Positions 27,713 through 35,882 of a stretch of 64,000 nt of DNA are shown here, in pieces; position 1 is the stretch's first letter; each line of letters opens with the position of its first letter. Source of the DNA: Amycolatopsis pittospori. GTDB taxonomy: Bacteria > Actinomycetota > Actinomycetes > Mycobacteriales > Pseudonocardiaceae. A program made the position numbers and the translations under genes. The notes beneath the pieces were generated by a model. That model was not told the DNA's origin. It saw only the letters and a list, made by a program, of their open reading frames with translations, and searched no databases. The DNA lies in NCBI RefSeq assembly GCF_013870525.1, contig NZ_JACBXD010000011.1, positions 62,001-126,000 of the forward strand, read 5' to 3'.

Positions 27713-28528
27713 TCACGATAGCGGTGGACGCGTCTCGTAGAACGCGATCGCGCCCGCCGTGGCGACATTCAGCGAATCGACGCCGTCCGGCATCGGGATC
27801 CGCACGGCCAGATCGGCGGCGGCGATGGCCTCCTCGGTCAGGCCGGCGCCTTCCGCGCCCAGCATCAACGCGACCTTCTCCGGTGCCTGATCGCGCAACT
27901 GCCGCAGCGAGACGGAATCCGCACGCGGAGTCAGGGCCGCGATACGGAAACCGCGTTCCCGCAACAGGTTCAGGTCATCGGGCCATGAACCGAACGTGGC
28001 GAACGGGACGCGCAGGACATGCCCCATCGAGACGCGGACGCTGCGCCGATAGAGCGGATCCGAACAGCCGGCGCCGAGCAGGATCCCGTCGACACCCAGC
28101 GCGGCCGCGTTGCGGAAGAGGGAACCGAGGTTTTCGTGATCGCCGACACCTTCCAGCACCGCGAGCACGCGAGCGCCGTCGATGATCCCTTCGACGGTCG
28201 GCGGCGGAACGGGCCGGTCCGCGACCGCGAGCACGCCTCGATTCAGGTGGAAACCGACGACCTCGGCCATCGTCTCGGCCGAAGTCACATAACCGGGGGC
28301 GTCGACACGGTCGAGTTCCGCGCCCAATTCCCGGAATCGCCGTTCCACCCCGAGTAGAGCGCGTACCGGATAACGAGACCTGAGAAGTCGCTCGACGACG
28401 ACGGTCCCTTCGGCGATCACCAGGCCACGCCCGCCGGGCCGGTCGGGCCGCCGATCGGCTGTGGACAAGTCGCGGAAATCGTCCAGCCGGGGGTCGTCCC
28501 GGTCGTCGATGGTGATCAGTTCAGCCAC
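27713..28528 (-). CDS. TrmH/SpoU family RNA 2'-O-methyltransferase
   Basis: 271 residues from a GTG. The N-terminal substrate-binding domain (about 1-105) precedes the SPOUT knot with its three motifs: NLGSLFRNAAALG, KVALMLGAEGAGLTEEA and IPMPDGVDSLNVATAGAIA. It methylates ribose in rRNA or tRNA using S-adenosylmethionine; the target is not predictable. It is 31 bases upstream of the DUF2537 gene in the same direction. Confidence 0.93.
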   Translation of the reverse strand: MAELITIDDRDDPRLDDFRDLSTADRRPDRPGGRGLVIAEGTVVVERLLRSRYPVRALLGVERRFRELGAELDRVDAPGYVTSAETMAEVVGFHLNRGVLAVADRPVPPPTVEGIIDGARVLAVLEGVGDHENLGSLFRNAAALGVDGILLGAGCSDPLYRRSVRVSMGHVLRVPFATFGSWPDDLNLLRERGFRIAALTPRADSVSLRQLRDQAPEKVALMLGAEGAGLTEEAIAAADLAVRIPMPDGVDSLNVATAGAIAFYETRPPLS

Positions 28529-28745
28529 CTGGAGAGTGTGTCATCCGCCCGCTGCGAGCCGAACTCGTCCGAACGTCCACCGGCGGGTGGTACGAACGGG
28601 CTCTTTTTGCTGTAAGTTAACCCCTAGTGACAGAGAGCACCAGTTTGGCCGCTAGCCGGGCGACGGCGATGCGTGAAACCGTTGGGCCGCCTGGCAGTCC
28701 CGCCTGGAATCCCGCGGAGCGTGGCCAATGAGGAGCTCGACGAAC

Positions 28746-30245
28746 ATGGGCAAGGATCTTTCGGCGACCCCCTGTGAACCGCAGGATCGCGGACGTTACC
28801 GCCGAAAGGTCCAGCGTTGTCTGGACACGCTGGCCAGAATGCTCACCGATGGGAGCTTTTCCTTCCCCCGCAAGAATATCGGGCTCGAAGTGGAGCTCAA
28901 CCTCGTCGACCAGGAGCTGCGTCCGTCGATGACGAACACGCTGGTGCTCGAGGCGCTGAACGATCCGTCCTTCACCACCGAGCTCGGTCAGCACAACCTG
29001 GAGCTCAACGTGCCGCCGCGGCCGCTGGCCGGCGAGTCGGCGCTGCAGTTGGAGGACGATCTCCACGCGTACCTGGGCGCGGCCTCCCGTAAGGCCGAGG
29101 AATCCGGCGCTTCGCTCGCGATGATCGGTATCCTCCCGACGTTGCGGCACGAGCACTTCGACCAGAAGTGGCTCACCAACAACGCCCGGTATTCCCTGCT
29201 CAACGACCGGATCTTCGCCGCACGCGGCGAGCGCACCGTGCTCTCGATGGAGGGCGCGCCGCTGCCGGGCAGGCAGCCCGAGCGGCTGCGCAGTTACTCC
29301 GAATCGATCCTGCCCGAGGCCGCCTGTACGTCGGTCCAGCTGCATCTGCAGGTCGCGCCGGAGGAGTTCGCGGCGCACTGGAACGCGGCTCAGGCGCTGG
29401 CAGGCGTGCAGATCGCGGTGGGCGCGAACTCGCCGTTCCTGCTCGGCAAGGCGCTCTGGCACGAGACACGGATCCCGCTGTTCCTCCAGGCCACGGACAC
29501 CCGGCCGGAGGAACTGAAGAACCAGGGCGTGCGGCCGCGGGTGTGGTTCGGTGAGCGCTGGATCACGTCGATCTTCGACCTGTTCGAGGAGAACGTCCGG
29601 TACTTCCCCGGTCTGCTGCCCGAGACCGACAGCGAGGACCCGGTCGAAGCGCTCGACTCCGGCCAGGCACCGAAGCTGACCGAGCTGCGGATGCACAACG
29701 GCACCGTCTGGCGCTGGAACCGGCCGGTCTACGACGTCGTCGACGGCCTGCCGCATCTGCGGGTGGAGAACCGCGTGCTGCCCGCCGGTCCGACCGTCGT
29801 CGACATGGTCGCGAACGCGGCCTTCTTCTATGGCGCACAACGGGCACTCGCCGAAGCCGACCGTCCAGTGTGGACACAGATGTCGTTCCAAGCCGCCGAA
29901 GAGAACATGTATGCCGGGGCACGCCGCGGTTTCGACGCGCAGCTGTACTGGCCGGGCATCGGCTGGATCCCGCCGGACGAGCTGGTGCTGCGCGTCCTGC
30001 TGCCGCTGGCGCACGAGGGATTACGCCGATCGGATGTTTCGGACGAAGCGAGAGAGCGCTATCTGGGCATCATCGAGCAGCGCTGCCTGACCAGGCGGAC
30101 CGGCTCGGCGTGGCAGCGGGAGTACGTCCTGCGCGCGGAGGAGCGCGGGGCCGAGCGCGAGACCGCGCTGAACCGGATGCTGGGCCGCTACCTGGAGCTG
30201 TCGGCCACCGAGACGCCGGTGCACACCTGGTCGCTCGAGACCTGA
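28746..30245 (+). CDS. GCS2-family carboxylate-amine ligase (glutamate-cysteine ligase type)
   Basis: 499 residues from the ATG at 28746, with AGGAG 12 bases upstream. The glutamate/ATP-binding strand is NIGLEVELNLVD near 45-56, followed by ELGQHNLELNVPPRPL. The family joins an amino acid to the gamma-carboxyl of glutamate. Actinobacterial members of this 500-residue group are annotated as glutamate-cysteine ligase, but most have not been tested, and mycothiol producers do not need glutathione. It is followed 35 bases later by a TetR gene. Confidence 0.8.
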   Translation: MGKDLSATPCEPQDRGRYRRKVQRCLDTLARMLTDGSFSFPRKNIGLEVELNLVDQELRPSMTNTLVLEALNDPSFTTELGQHNLELNVPPRPLAGESALQLEDDLHAYLGAASRKAEESGASLAMIGILPTLRHEHFDQKWLTNNARYSLLNDRIFAARGERTVLSMEGAPLPGRQPERLRSYSESILPEAACTSVQLHLQVAPEEFAAHWNAAQALAGVQIAVGANSPFLLGKALWHETRIPLFLQATDTRPEELKNQGVRPRVWFGERWITSIFDLFEENVRYFPGLLPETDSEDPVEALDSGQAPKLTELRMHNGTVWRWNRPVYDVVDGLPHLRVENRVLPAGPTVVDMVANAAFFYGAQRALAEADRPVWTQMSFQAAEENMYAGARRGFDAQLYWPGIGWIPPDELVLRVLLPLAHEGLRRSDVSDEARERYLGIIEQRCLTRRTGSAWQREYVLRAEERGAERETALNRMLGRYLELSATETPVHTWSLET

Positions 30246-30280
30246 CGGGCGCATAAGGTGGTCACCCAGGGAGGTGGCGC

Positions 30281-30874
30281 GTGCCCAAGATCATCGGCCG
30301 GTCTCTGGAGGAGCATCGGCGCGAGGTCCGCAGCAGGGTGTTCGACGTCCTGCGCGGGCAGCTGTACGAGCGCGGGTTCGACGCGATCACGCTGGCGGGT
30401 GTCGCCGCCGAAGCCGGCCTCGGCCGCACTGCGATGTACAACCACTTCCCCGACAAGGAAAGCCTGCTGGTCGCCTTCGTCGAGGACGAGGCGACACGCT
30501 ACGTCGAACGGCTGACCGCGGCCGTCGCGACCGCCGACACCCCGGTCGGGAAGCTTTCGACGTTCGTCCGTCTGCAGTTGCGGGTGCTGGCCGAGTACCA
30601 CCTGCCGCCGGGGACGGCGCTCGCGTCGGCGCTGGCGCCCGCCGCCTACCGGCGGATCAGCGCGCACGCGGACCCGATCACGGCGCAGCTCCGCGAGATC
30701 CTCGCCGAGGGCGTCCCGGAAGAGGACCCCGACGTGCTGATCCCGATGATCACCGCCGCGCTGGGCAGCCGTCAGGTCGTCGACGTGCCACCCGATCGGC
30801 TGGACGACGCGATCGAAGCGGCCGTCCGGTTCGTGCTCAGAGCGGTCGGGATGGCGGAAAAACCTGCGAATTAG
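30281..30874 (+). CDS. TetR family transcriptional regulator
   Basis: 197 residues from a GTG preceded by GGGAGG. The helix-turn-helix is at about 14-58 (VRSRVFDVLRGQLYERGFDAITLAGVAAEAGLG then AMYNHFPDKESLL). It probably shares a transcript with the ligase gene upstream. Its TAG stop lies within the iron box of the heme oxygenase promoter, so the two genes are packed back to back. Confidence 0.88.
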   Translation: MPKIIGRSLEEHRREVRSRVFDVLRGQLYERGFDAITLAGVAAEAGLGRTAMYNHFPDKESLLVAFVEDEATRYVERLTAAVATADTPVGKLSTFVRLQLRVLAEYHLPPGTALASALAPAAYRRISAHADPITAQLREILAEGVPEEDPDVLIPMITAALGSRQVVDVPPDRLDDAIEAAVRFVLRAVGMAEKPAN

Positions 30875-30889
30875 GGTAGCCTAACCCGC
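30871..30889. promoter_or_regulatory. DtxR/IdeR iron box before heme oxygenase
   Basis: TTAGGGTAGCCTAACCCGC matches the 19-bp iron-box consensus of DtxR, IdeR and DmdR at about 14 positions, with the core TAGcCTAACC intact. It lies 59 bases upstream of the heme oxygenase ATG. Expression of that gene should rise when iron is scarce. Confidence 0.8.
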
Positions 30890-30947
30890 AGTTGTGCCTT
30901 AGGCTCTTTCTGACAGCATGTCAGATAGATGCTTGGAGGCTGTGTCC

Positions 30948-31616
30948 ATGCCGGTGACCACCGACGTCGAATCCGGGCCGTTCTCCGCGGCCCTGCGCGC
31001 CTCCACCCTGCCCGCTCACGAGCGGGCCAACCACTCCGTGTACATGAACGCGCTGCTCGGCGGCGAGCTCACGCTCGAGGGGTACACCCGGCTGGCCATC
31101 CAGTACTACTTCATCTACCAGGCCATTGAGCAGGCCGGCGACAAGCTGGTGAAGGACCCGGTGGCGGGCAAGTTCGTCTTCGAGGAGCTGCGGCGGCTGC
31201 CGAGCCTCGAACGCGACCTCGAACACCTCGTCGGCCCGGACTGGCGCGAGACCGTCCGCCCGCTGCCCTCGACCGAACGCTATGCGCGGCGCGTGGCCGA
31301 GGCGTCGGACTGGTCCGGCGGTTTCGTCGCGCACCACTACACCCGCTACCTCGGCGACATCGCCGGCGGCCAGGTCATCCGGCGGCTGCTGGAGCGCAAA
31401 TACGGGGTGAGCGAGGCGGGTTCGCTGTTCTACCACTTCGACCAGCTGGGCAGCGCGCCCAAGTTCCGCGACAACTACCGCGAGCAACTGAACTCGGCGC
31501 CGTGGAACGACGACGAGCGCGCGCGGCTGATCGACGAAGCGATCGTGGCCTTCGAGTGCAACATCGCGGTGTTCGACGAACTCGCGGGTGAACTGGACGC
31601 TTACCGCGCGGCCTGA
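30948..31616 (+). CDS. hmuO: heme oxygenase (biliverdin-producing)
   Basis: 222 residues from ATG 30948 with GGAGG 8 bases upstream. It opens heme to biliverdin, CO and Fe2+ and so recovers iron. The proximal heme ligand is expected at H24 in LPAHERANHSVYMNALL. The distal helix carries HHYTRYLGDIAGGQVI with its conserved glycines and aspartate. Strong similarity to corynebacterial HmuO is visible along the whole length. The iron box upstream fits an iron-acquisition role. No heme transporter lies nearby. Confidence 0.95.
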   Translation: MPVTTDVESGPFSAALRASTLPAHERANHSVYMNALLGGELTLEGYTRLAIQYYFIYQAIEQAGDKLVKDPVAGKFVFEELRRLPSLERDLEHLVGPDWRETVRPLPSTERYARRVAEASDWSGGFVAHHYTRYLGDIAGGQVIRRLLERKYGVSEAGSLFYHFDQLGSAPKFRDNYREQLNSAPWNDDERARLIDEAIVAFECNIAVFDELAGELDAYRAA

Positions 31617-31633
31617 CGTCGCTCCCGAGTGCC

Positions 31634-31680
31634 ATGAACGGCCCGTTACTTGCGAATTTTGCAAGTAACGGGCCGTTCAT
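31634..31680. repeat. P1 dispersed palindrome, copy 2
   Basis: 47 bases, identical to copy 1 except for one loop-proximal base (TTGCGAATTTTGC instead of TTGCAAATTTTGC). It lies 17 bases after the heme oxygenase stop and 17 before the end of the convergent broken gene. Confidence 0.92.
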
Positions 31681-31697
31681 AGCACGCCGTGGAACGG

Positions 31698-32003
31698 TCA
31701 GGCGGTCCGGCGACGCACCACCAGCACCAGAACGAGACCGGCGCCCAGGAGCAGCAGTCCCCACAGGAGCCACACGCCGCCCTCGACGCCGGTCGAGGCC
31801 AGCGCCGAGTCCGGCCGGTACTTCACGTCCGGCACGAGGTCGTCACCGGAGCCGGACCCCGGACCCGCCGGGCAGGCTCGCGCAGTCGGCGCCCAGGGTC
31901 ACCGTCGCCTCGTCGAGGACCTCGCCGATCCCCCGGTGACCTGCGCGATCGTCTCGCGTCGTGACCACTTCGCCTCGAACGACCGGAACTCGGACGTCTT
32001 CAT
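31698..32003 (-). pseudogene. frameshifted small surface protein with LAxTG sorting signal
   Basis: A strong ribosome site (GGAGAAGGAG) and ATG at 32003 start MKTSEFRSFEAKWSRRETIA. A plausible protein continues in another frame (EVLDEATVTLGADCASLPGG), then returns to the first frame for DLVPDVKYRPDSALASTG, a membrane helix and VRRRTA. LASTG followed by a helix and basic tail is a sortase E-type wall anchor. The frame changes fall at GGGGG and GGGG runs, so two compensating single-base indels, or read errors, break the gene. Read in one frame it stops after 34 codons. The intact product would be about 101 residues. Confidence 0.6.
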
Positions 32004-32029
32004 CCCGGTCTCCTTCTCCTGATGGCGGG

Positions 32030-32067
32030 CCGATCGTGGGGTAGGGCGGGCCCCACCCCACGATCGG
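32030..32067. promoter_or_regulatory. 13-bp inverted repeat in divergent promoter
   Basis: CCGATCGTGGGGT (32030-32042) and its exact complement (32055-32067) are separated by 12 bases. The region lies between the divergent starts of the LAxTG gene and the serine hydrolase, so an operator is more likely than a terminator. A shorter repeat, CCGGAT...ATCCGG, follows before the hydrolase ATG. Confidence 0.5.
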
Positions 32068-32114
32068 CGGTCCACCGGATCCCTTCTATCCGGGGAAATC
32101 CCTAGTTTCAAGGC

Positions 32115-33983
32115 ATGTTCCGAATCGGCGCCATCGCCGCCCTGCTGACCCTCATCGCGGTCGTCGCCGCGCCACCCGCCCGAGCCGCGGTGACACCCGC
32201 CTCGGCTGCCGCGATCTTCGACGAGCTCATCCCGCGAAGCCTTGTGGCGCATAACATCCCCGGCGCCGCCGTGGTCGTCGTCGAAGGCGGCGAGACCGTC
32301 TTCTCGGCGGGCTACGGAGTGTCCTCAGTAGACACCCAGGCGAAGGTGGACCCGGAACGCACCGGATTCCTGATCAATTCGGTCGGCAAGTCGATCGCCG
32401 CCACCGCCGCGATGCAGCTCGTCGAACAGGGCAGGCTCGCACTGGACGCCGACGTCAACACGTACCTGAAGTCTTTCCAGATCCCCGAAACCTTCCCGGG
32501 ACGACCGGTCACCCTGTCCTCCCTGCTCACCCACACCGCCGGGTTCGAAGACCGCGTGTACCGGATGTTCACCCCGCGGGACGAGAAGCTGCCGTCGCTC
32601 GCCGAGCACCTCGTGAACGAGATGCCGACCCGCGTCCGGCCACCGGGCGAGCACACCATCTACTCCAACTACGGCTTCGCCCTCGCCGGGCATCTGATCG
32701 AACTCGCCTCGGGACAGCCCTATGCGGACTACGTGCGGCAGCACATCTTCGAACCGTTGGGAATGAAGAACAGCAGCGTCGCGCAGCCCACTCCGGACGT
32801 CCCCCTGGCGACCGGCTACCGGTGGGACGGCTCGAAACAGGTCGTCCCGCCGGCCAACTTCGGCCCCGAACCGCCCGCGGGCGACGGGAACGTCGCCACC
32901 CCGGCCGACATGGGGCGTTACCTGTCGGCGAACCTCGTGCCGGGGACGTTCAGCCGGCCCCTGCTCGACCAGTTGCACGGCGCGCGGTTCCGCAACGACC
33001 CACGTCTGCCGGGAATGGGCTTCGGCTTCTCGGAACGGCTGATGAACGGACTGCGCCTGGTGGAGAAGACCGGTGACTCGCCGGGGTTCCTCAGCGTGCT
33101 CGAACTGATCCCGGAGAAGAACACCGGCGTGTACCTCGCTTTCAACGGCGGCGCGTTCTCCGGTGACGCCGCCGCTGTCACCGCCGAGGCACTCAAAGGG
33201 TTCCTGGACCGGCTACAGCCCGCCGCGCCCGTCCCCGCTCCGAAGGTGCTCGCCGGGGACGTCTCGCGTTTCGAGGGCTCCTACAACGACACACGGCTCG
33301 ACTACGACAGCTTCACCAAGGTCCGCGCCCTCGCAGGCGGCGTCTCGGTGACCGCGGACGGCGACGGTGTGGTGACGACGTCCGGGCTCGGCGAAGGAAG
33401 CCGCCGATGGACGCAGACGGAACCGGGCCTGTTCACCGACGAGACCGGCGCGCGGATCGCCTTCCGCGAGACGGACGGGAAGACGCTGCTCTTCACCGAC
33501 GAGCCGAACACGTCCTACGAACGCATGCCGTGGCTCGAGTCCACCACCACACACCTGCTGATCCTCGGCATAGCGCTCGTGCTCCTGCTCGGCGCGGTCG
33601 TCTGGTGGCCGATCCGCGCCCTTGTCCGGCGAGGTCGCGAACGGCAACCGAAGGGCGCCCGCTTCGCGCTCCTGGCCGCCTGGTCCGCGGCGCTCGCCCT
33701 CATCCTGTTCGTCGCCGGGTTCGCGCTGCTCATGAGCGATTTCAGCGGCGCCGCCGTCGCGTTGACGTCAGGGCACTCGCCGTTGCTGAGCACGACGCTG
33801 CTCATGCCGGACATCGCGCTGGCGCTGACCGTCGCCGCCGTCGTCTGCGTGGTCCTCGCCTGGGTTCGCACCTGGTGGAACACCTCGACCCGGATCACCT
33901 ACACGGTTGTTTCCGTGGCGCTGGCGGCGTTCCTGGGAGTGATCGCGTCGTACCACCTGGTGGGCATGCCCTACTTGGCGTGA
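32115..33983 (+). CDS. exported beta-lactamase-fold serine hydrolase with C-terminal membrane helices
   Basis: 622 residues. A signal peptide (about 1-24, ending ARA) precedes a class C beta-lactamase/D-peptidase fold with SVGKS as the Ser-x-x-Lys box, YSNYGFALAGHL as the Tyr box and LTHTAGFEDR. A beta domain follows, then about four to five C-terminal helices (from THLLILGIALVLLLGAVVWW to ITYTVVSVALAAFLG). The catalytic domain would face outside, anchored by the C-terminus. Such Pbp4*/FmtA-like proteins act on peptidoglycan peptides or teichoic esters; the substrate here is unknown. Confidence 0.87.
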   Translation: MFRIGAIAALLTLIAVVAAPPARAAVTPASAAAIFDELIPRSLVAHNIPGAAVVVVEGGETVFSAGYGVSSVDTQAKVDPERTGFLINSVGKSIAATAAMQLVEQGRLALDADVNTYLKSFQIPETFPGRPVTLSSLLTHTAGFEDRVYRMFTPRDEKLPSLAEHLVNEMPTRVRPPGEHTIYSNYGFALAGHLIELASGQPYADYVRQHIFEPLGMKNSSVAQPTPDVPLATGYRWDGSKQVVPPANFGPEPPAGDGNVATPADMGRYLSANLVPGTFSRPLLDQLHGARFRNDPRLPGMGFGFSERLMNGLRLVEKTGDSPGFLSVLELIPEKNTGVYLAFNGGAFSGDAAAVTAEALKGFLDRLQPAAPVPAPKVLAGDVSRFEGSYNDTRLDYDSFTKVRALAGGVSVTADGDGVVTTSGLGEGSRRWTQTEPGLFTDETGARIAFRETDGKTLLFTDEPNTSYERMPWLESTTTHLLILGIALVLLLGAVVWWPIRALVRRGRERQPKGARFALLAAWSAALALILFVAGFALLMSDFSGAAVALTSGHSPLLSTTLLMPDIALALTVAAVVCVVLAWVRTWWNTSTRITYTVVSVALAAFLGVIASYHLVGMPYLA

Positions 33984-34020
33984 TGACCGCCGTCACATCC
34001 GCCTTGACCTCCACCTAACT

Positions 34021-34179
34021 GGAGATAGCAGGGTGGTTTCAGGCAGCGGCCCTAACGGGTACAGCTGCTGAGGACAGGTCGTTCCACCTGGGAAGAACGC
34101 GGCGCCCCCGGTCGCCGCAAACGGGTGAAGACGACTAAGTTCGTCAATGGAAACTTGTGTCGAAGAAGAAGGAGGGCCA
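34021..34179 (+). promoter_or_regulatory. structured 5' leader of the superoxide dismutase gene
   Basis: The gap before sodA contains a run of predicted stems. GCAGC/GCTGC at 34043/34064 has an inner CCC/GGG. Then come CAGGT/ACCTG at 34075/34086, GCGGCG/CGCCGC at 34099/34113 with a C-rich loop, and GACGA/TCGTC at 34130/34141. The ribosome site GGAGGG follows 25 bases later. I could not match it to a known riboswitch class. It may be a regulatory leader or simply GC-rich chance pairing. Confidence 0.4.
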
Positions 34180-34803
34180 ATGGCCCGCTACGAGCTGCCC
34201 GAACTCGACTACGACTACGCGGCCCTCGCGCCGCACATCTCGGGCGAGATCAACGAGCTGCACCACAGCAAGCACCACGCGACCTACGTCAAGGGCGCGA
34301 ACGACACGCTCGACAAGATCGCCGAAGCCCGTGACGCCGGTAACTTCGGTGACATCGTCGGCCTGCAGACCACGCTGGCGTTCCACCTGGCCGGACACGC
34401 CAACCACGTCGTGTGGTGGAAGATCCTGTCCCCGGAAGGCGGCGACAAGCCGACCGGCGAGCTGGCCGCGGCGATCGACGAGGCGTTCGGCTCCTTCGAC
34501 AAGTTCAAGGCGCAGTTCACCGCCGTCGCCACCACGATCCAGGGCAACGGCTGGGCCGCGCTCTCCTGGGACCCGATCGGCAAGACCCTGATCACCCAGC
34601 AGCTGCGCGACCACCACAACAACCTGGTCCTGCCGACCACGCCGATCCTGCTGGTCGACGTCTGGGAGCACGCGTTCTACCTGGACTACAAGAACGTGAA
34701 GCCGAAGTACGTCGAGGCCCTGTGGAACATCTTCAACTGGGCTGAGATCTCCAAGCGGTTCGACAACGCCGTCGCCGGTGGCAACGGCCTGCTGCTCGGC
34801 TGA
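34180..34803 (+). CDS. sodA: superoxide dismutase (Mn/Fe type)
   Basis: 207 residues from ATG 34180 with GGAGGG 6 bases upstream. All four metal ligands sit at the same positions as in the M. tuberculosis enzyme: H28, H76, D160 and H164 (in [14 protein letters not shown]). It converts superoxide to hydrogen peroxide and oxygen. There is no signal peptide, as in mycobacterial SodA, which is nevertheless exported. Mn or Fe preference cannot be fixed from sequence alone. A hairpin terminator follows. Confidence 0.96.
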   Translation: MARYELPELDYDYAALAPHISGEINELHHSKHHATYVKGANDTLDKIAEARDAGNFGDIVGLQTTLAFHLAGHANHVVWWKILSPEGGDKPTGELAAAIDEAFGSFDKFKAQFTAVATTIQGNGWAALSWDPIGKTLITQQLRDHHNNLVLPTTPILLVDVWEHAFYLDYKNVKPKYVEALWNIFNWAEISKRFDNAVAGGNGLLLG

Positions 34804-34820
34804 CCTTTCTCACCACGAAG

Positions 34821-34853
34821 CGGGGCTCTCCTTACCGGGAGGGCCCCGTTTTT
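34821..34853 (+). terminator. intrinsic terminator after sodA
   Basis: Stem CGGGGCTCTCC against GGGAGGGCCCCG (one mismatch), followed by TTTTT at 34849. This is a classical rho-independent terminator, rare in this GC-rich window. Confidence 0.85.
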
Positions 34854-34907
34854 CGTCGCACTGGCCGAGCTTGACCTCCAGCGAAGTCGAGGTGTCAGGC
34901 TGGACGT

Positions 34908-35666
34908 ATGGACGCCGCCGCATACCTCGATCGCCTCGGACTCGACCGCCCCGCCACCGCGGACGTCGCAGCGCTGCGGACGCTGCAGGAGCGCCACCTG
35001 GCGGTCGTGCCGTTCGAGAACTTGAGCATCCACCTCGGCGAGCCGATCGTCCTGGACCCCGAAGCGCTGTTCGACAAGATCGTTCGGCGGCGACGCGGCG
35101 GCTTCTGCTACGAACTCAACGGCCTCTTCGCCGCGCTTCTGCGCGAACTAGGCTTCGACGCCAGTCTGAGATCCGCGAAGGTCTTCCGGCCGGACGGCAC
35201 CCTCGGACCGCCGTTCGACCACGCGGCGATCCGCGTCGAGCTGGACGAACCGTGGCTGGCCGACGTTGGCTTCGGCCGCTTCAGCCGGTTCCCGCTGCGG
35301 CTGGCCGCCACCGAGGCGCAGGCGGATCCGGGCGGCGAATTCCTGTTCCTCGACGCGCCCTACGGCGACATCGACGTCCTCCTGGACGGTAAGCCGCAGT
35401 ACCGGATCGAGCAGCGAGCGCGGAATCTGGACGAGTTCACGCCGACAGCGTGGTGGCAGGCGACGTCGCCTGATTCGCACTTCACCCAGGGGCCGACCAC
35501 CTCCCTGCCGACCGAACACGGCCGGGCCACCCTGGCGGGTGACAAGTTGATCGTCACGACCCATGGTGTCCGCGAGGAGACCAGGCTTTCGAGTGATCAG
35601 GAGGTCCTGGACGTCTACCGGAAGGAGTTCGGGATCGACCTCGTCCGAGTGCCGGTACGGCCTTGA
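34908..35666 (+). CDS. nat: arylamine N-acetyltransferase
   Basis: 252 residues. The Cys-His-Asp triad is complete: C67 in RRRGGFCYELNGLF, H105 in PPFDHAAIRV and D119 in WLADVGFG. It transfers acetyl from acetyl-CoA to arylamines or hydrazines. In rifamycin-type producers a homologue closes the polyketide as an amide synthase, but no polyketide genes are nearby, so a detoxification or catabolic role is likelier. It is followed by a 12-bp stem terminator. Confidence 0.93.
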   Translation: MDAAAYLDRLGLDRPATADVAALRTLQERHLAVVPFENLSIHLGEPIVLDPEALFDKIVRRRRGGFCYELNGLFAALLRELGFDASLRSAKVFRPDGTLGPPFDHAAIRVELDEPWLADVGFGRFSRFPLRLAATEAQADPGGEFLFLDAPYGDIDVLLDGKPQYRIEQRARNLDEFTPTAWWQATSPDSHFTQGPTTSLPTEHGRATLAGDKLIVTTHGVREETRLSSDQEVLDVYRKEFGIDLVRVPVRP

Positions 35667-35706
35667 CCAGACCGGCGCGGTCATCGACCATGAACCCCCG
35701 GCATGA

Positions 35707-35749
35707 ACGAAGCCCCGCCTCCGGGGGTAACCCGGTTGCGGGGCTTCGT
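35707..35749. terminator. hairpin after the nat gene
   Basis: Perfect 12-bp stem ACGAAGCCCCGC (35707-35718) and GCGGGGCTTCGT (35738-35749) with an internal CCGGG/CCCGG. No U tract. It is placed 40 bases after the nat stop and upstream of the iron-box promoter. Confidence 0.75.
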
Positions 35750-35794
35750 CCGTTCCCGAACTGACTGCCGCTCCCACCACGAAGCGGACATGTA

Positions 35795-35813
35795 TGAGGT
35801 TAGCCTAACCTCA
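35795..35813. promoter_or_regulatory. DtxR/IdeR iron box before the SDR gene
   Basis: TGAGGTTAGCCTAACCTCA is a perfect 9+1+9 palindrome and agrees with the iron-box consensus at about 16 of 19 positions, better than the heme oxygenase site. The only gene it can control is the SDR starting 69 bases to the right; leftward lies the end of nat. Confidence 0.85.
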
Positions 35814-35882
35814 CTACCTCCGGCAAGGGGGTCGGCAGAGAGACGCCGATCTCACCCTTCCGAGTGACGGCAGACTGTTCCC

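Noticed and set aside
34021..34179. Known riboswitch (cobalamin, ydaO, Mn yybP-ykoY or M-box).
   Set aside because: The diagnostic conserved boxes of these classes were not found; only the general stems remain.
34908..35666. RifF-like amide synthase of an ansamycin cluster.
   Set aside because: The NAT triad is compatible, but no polyketide synthase or AHBA genes lie nearby, so an ordinary NAT is favoured.
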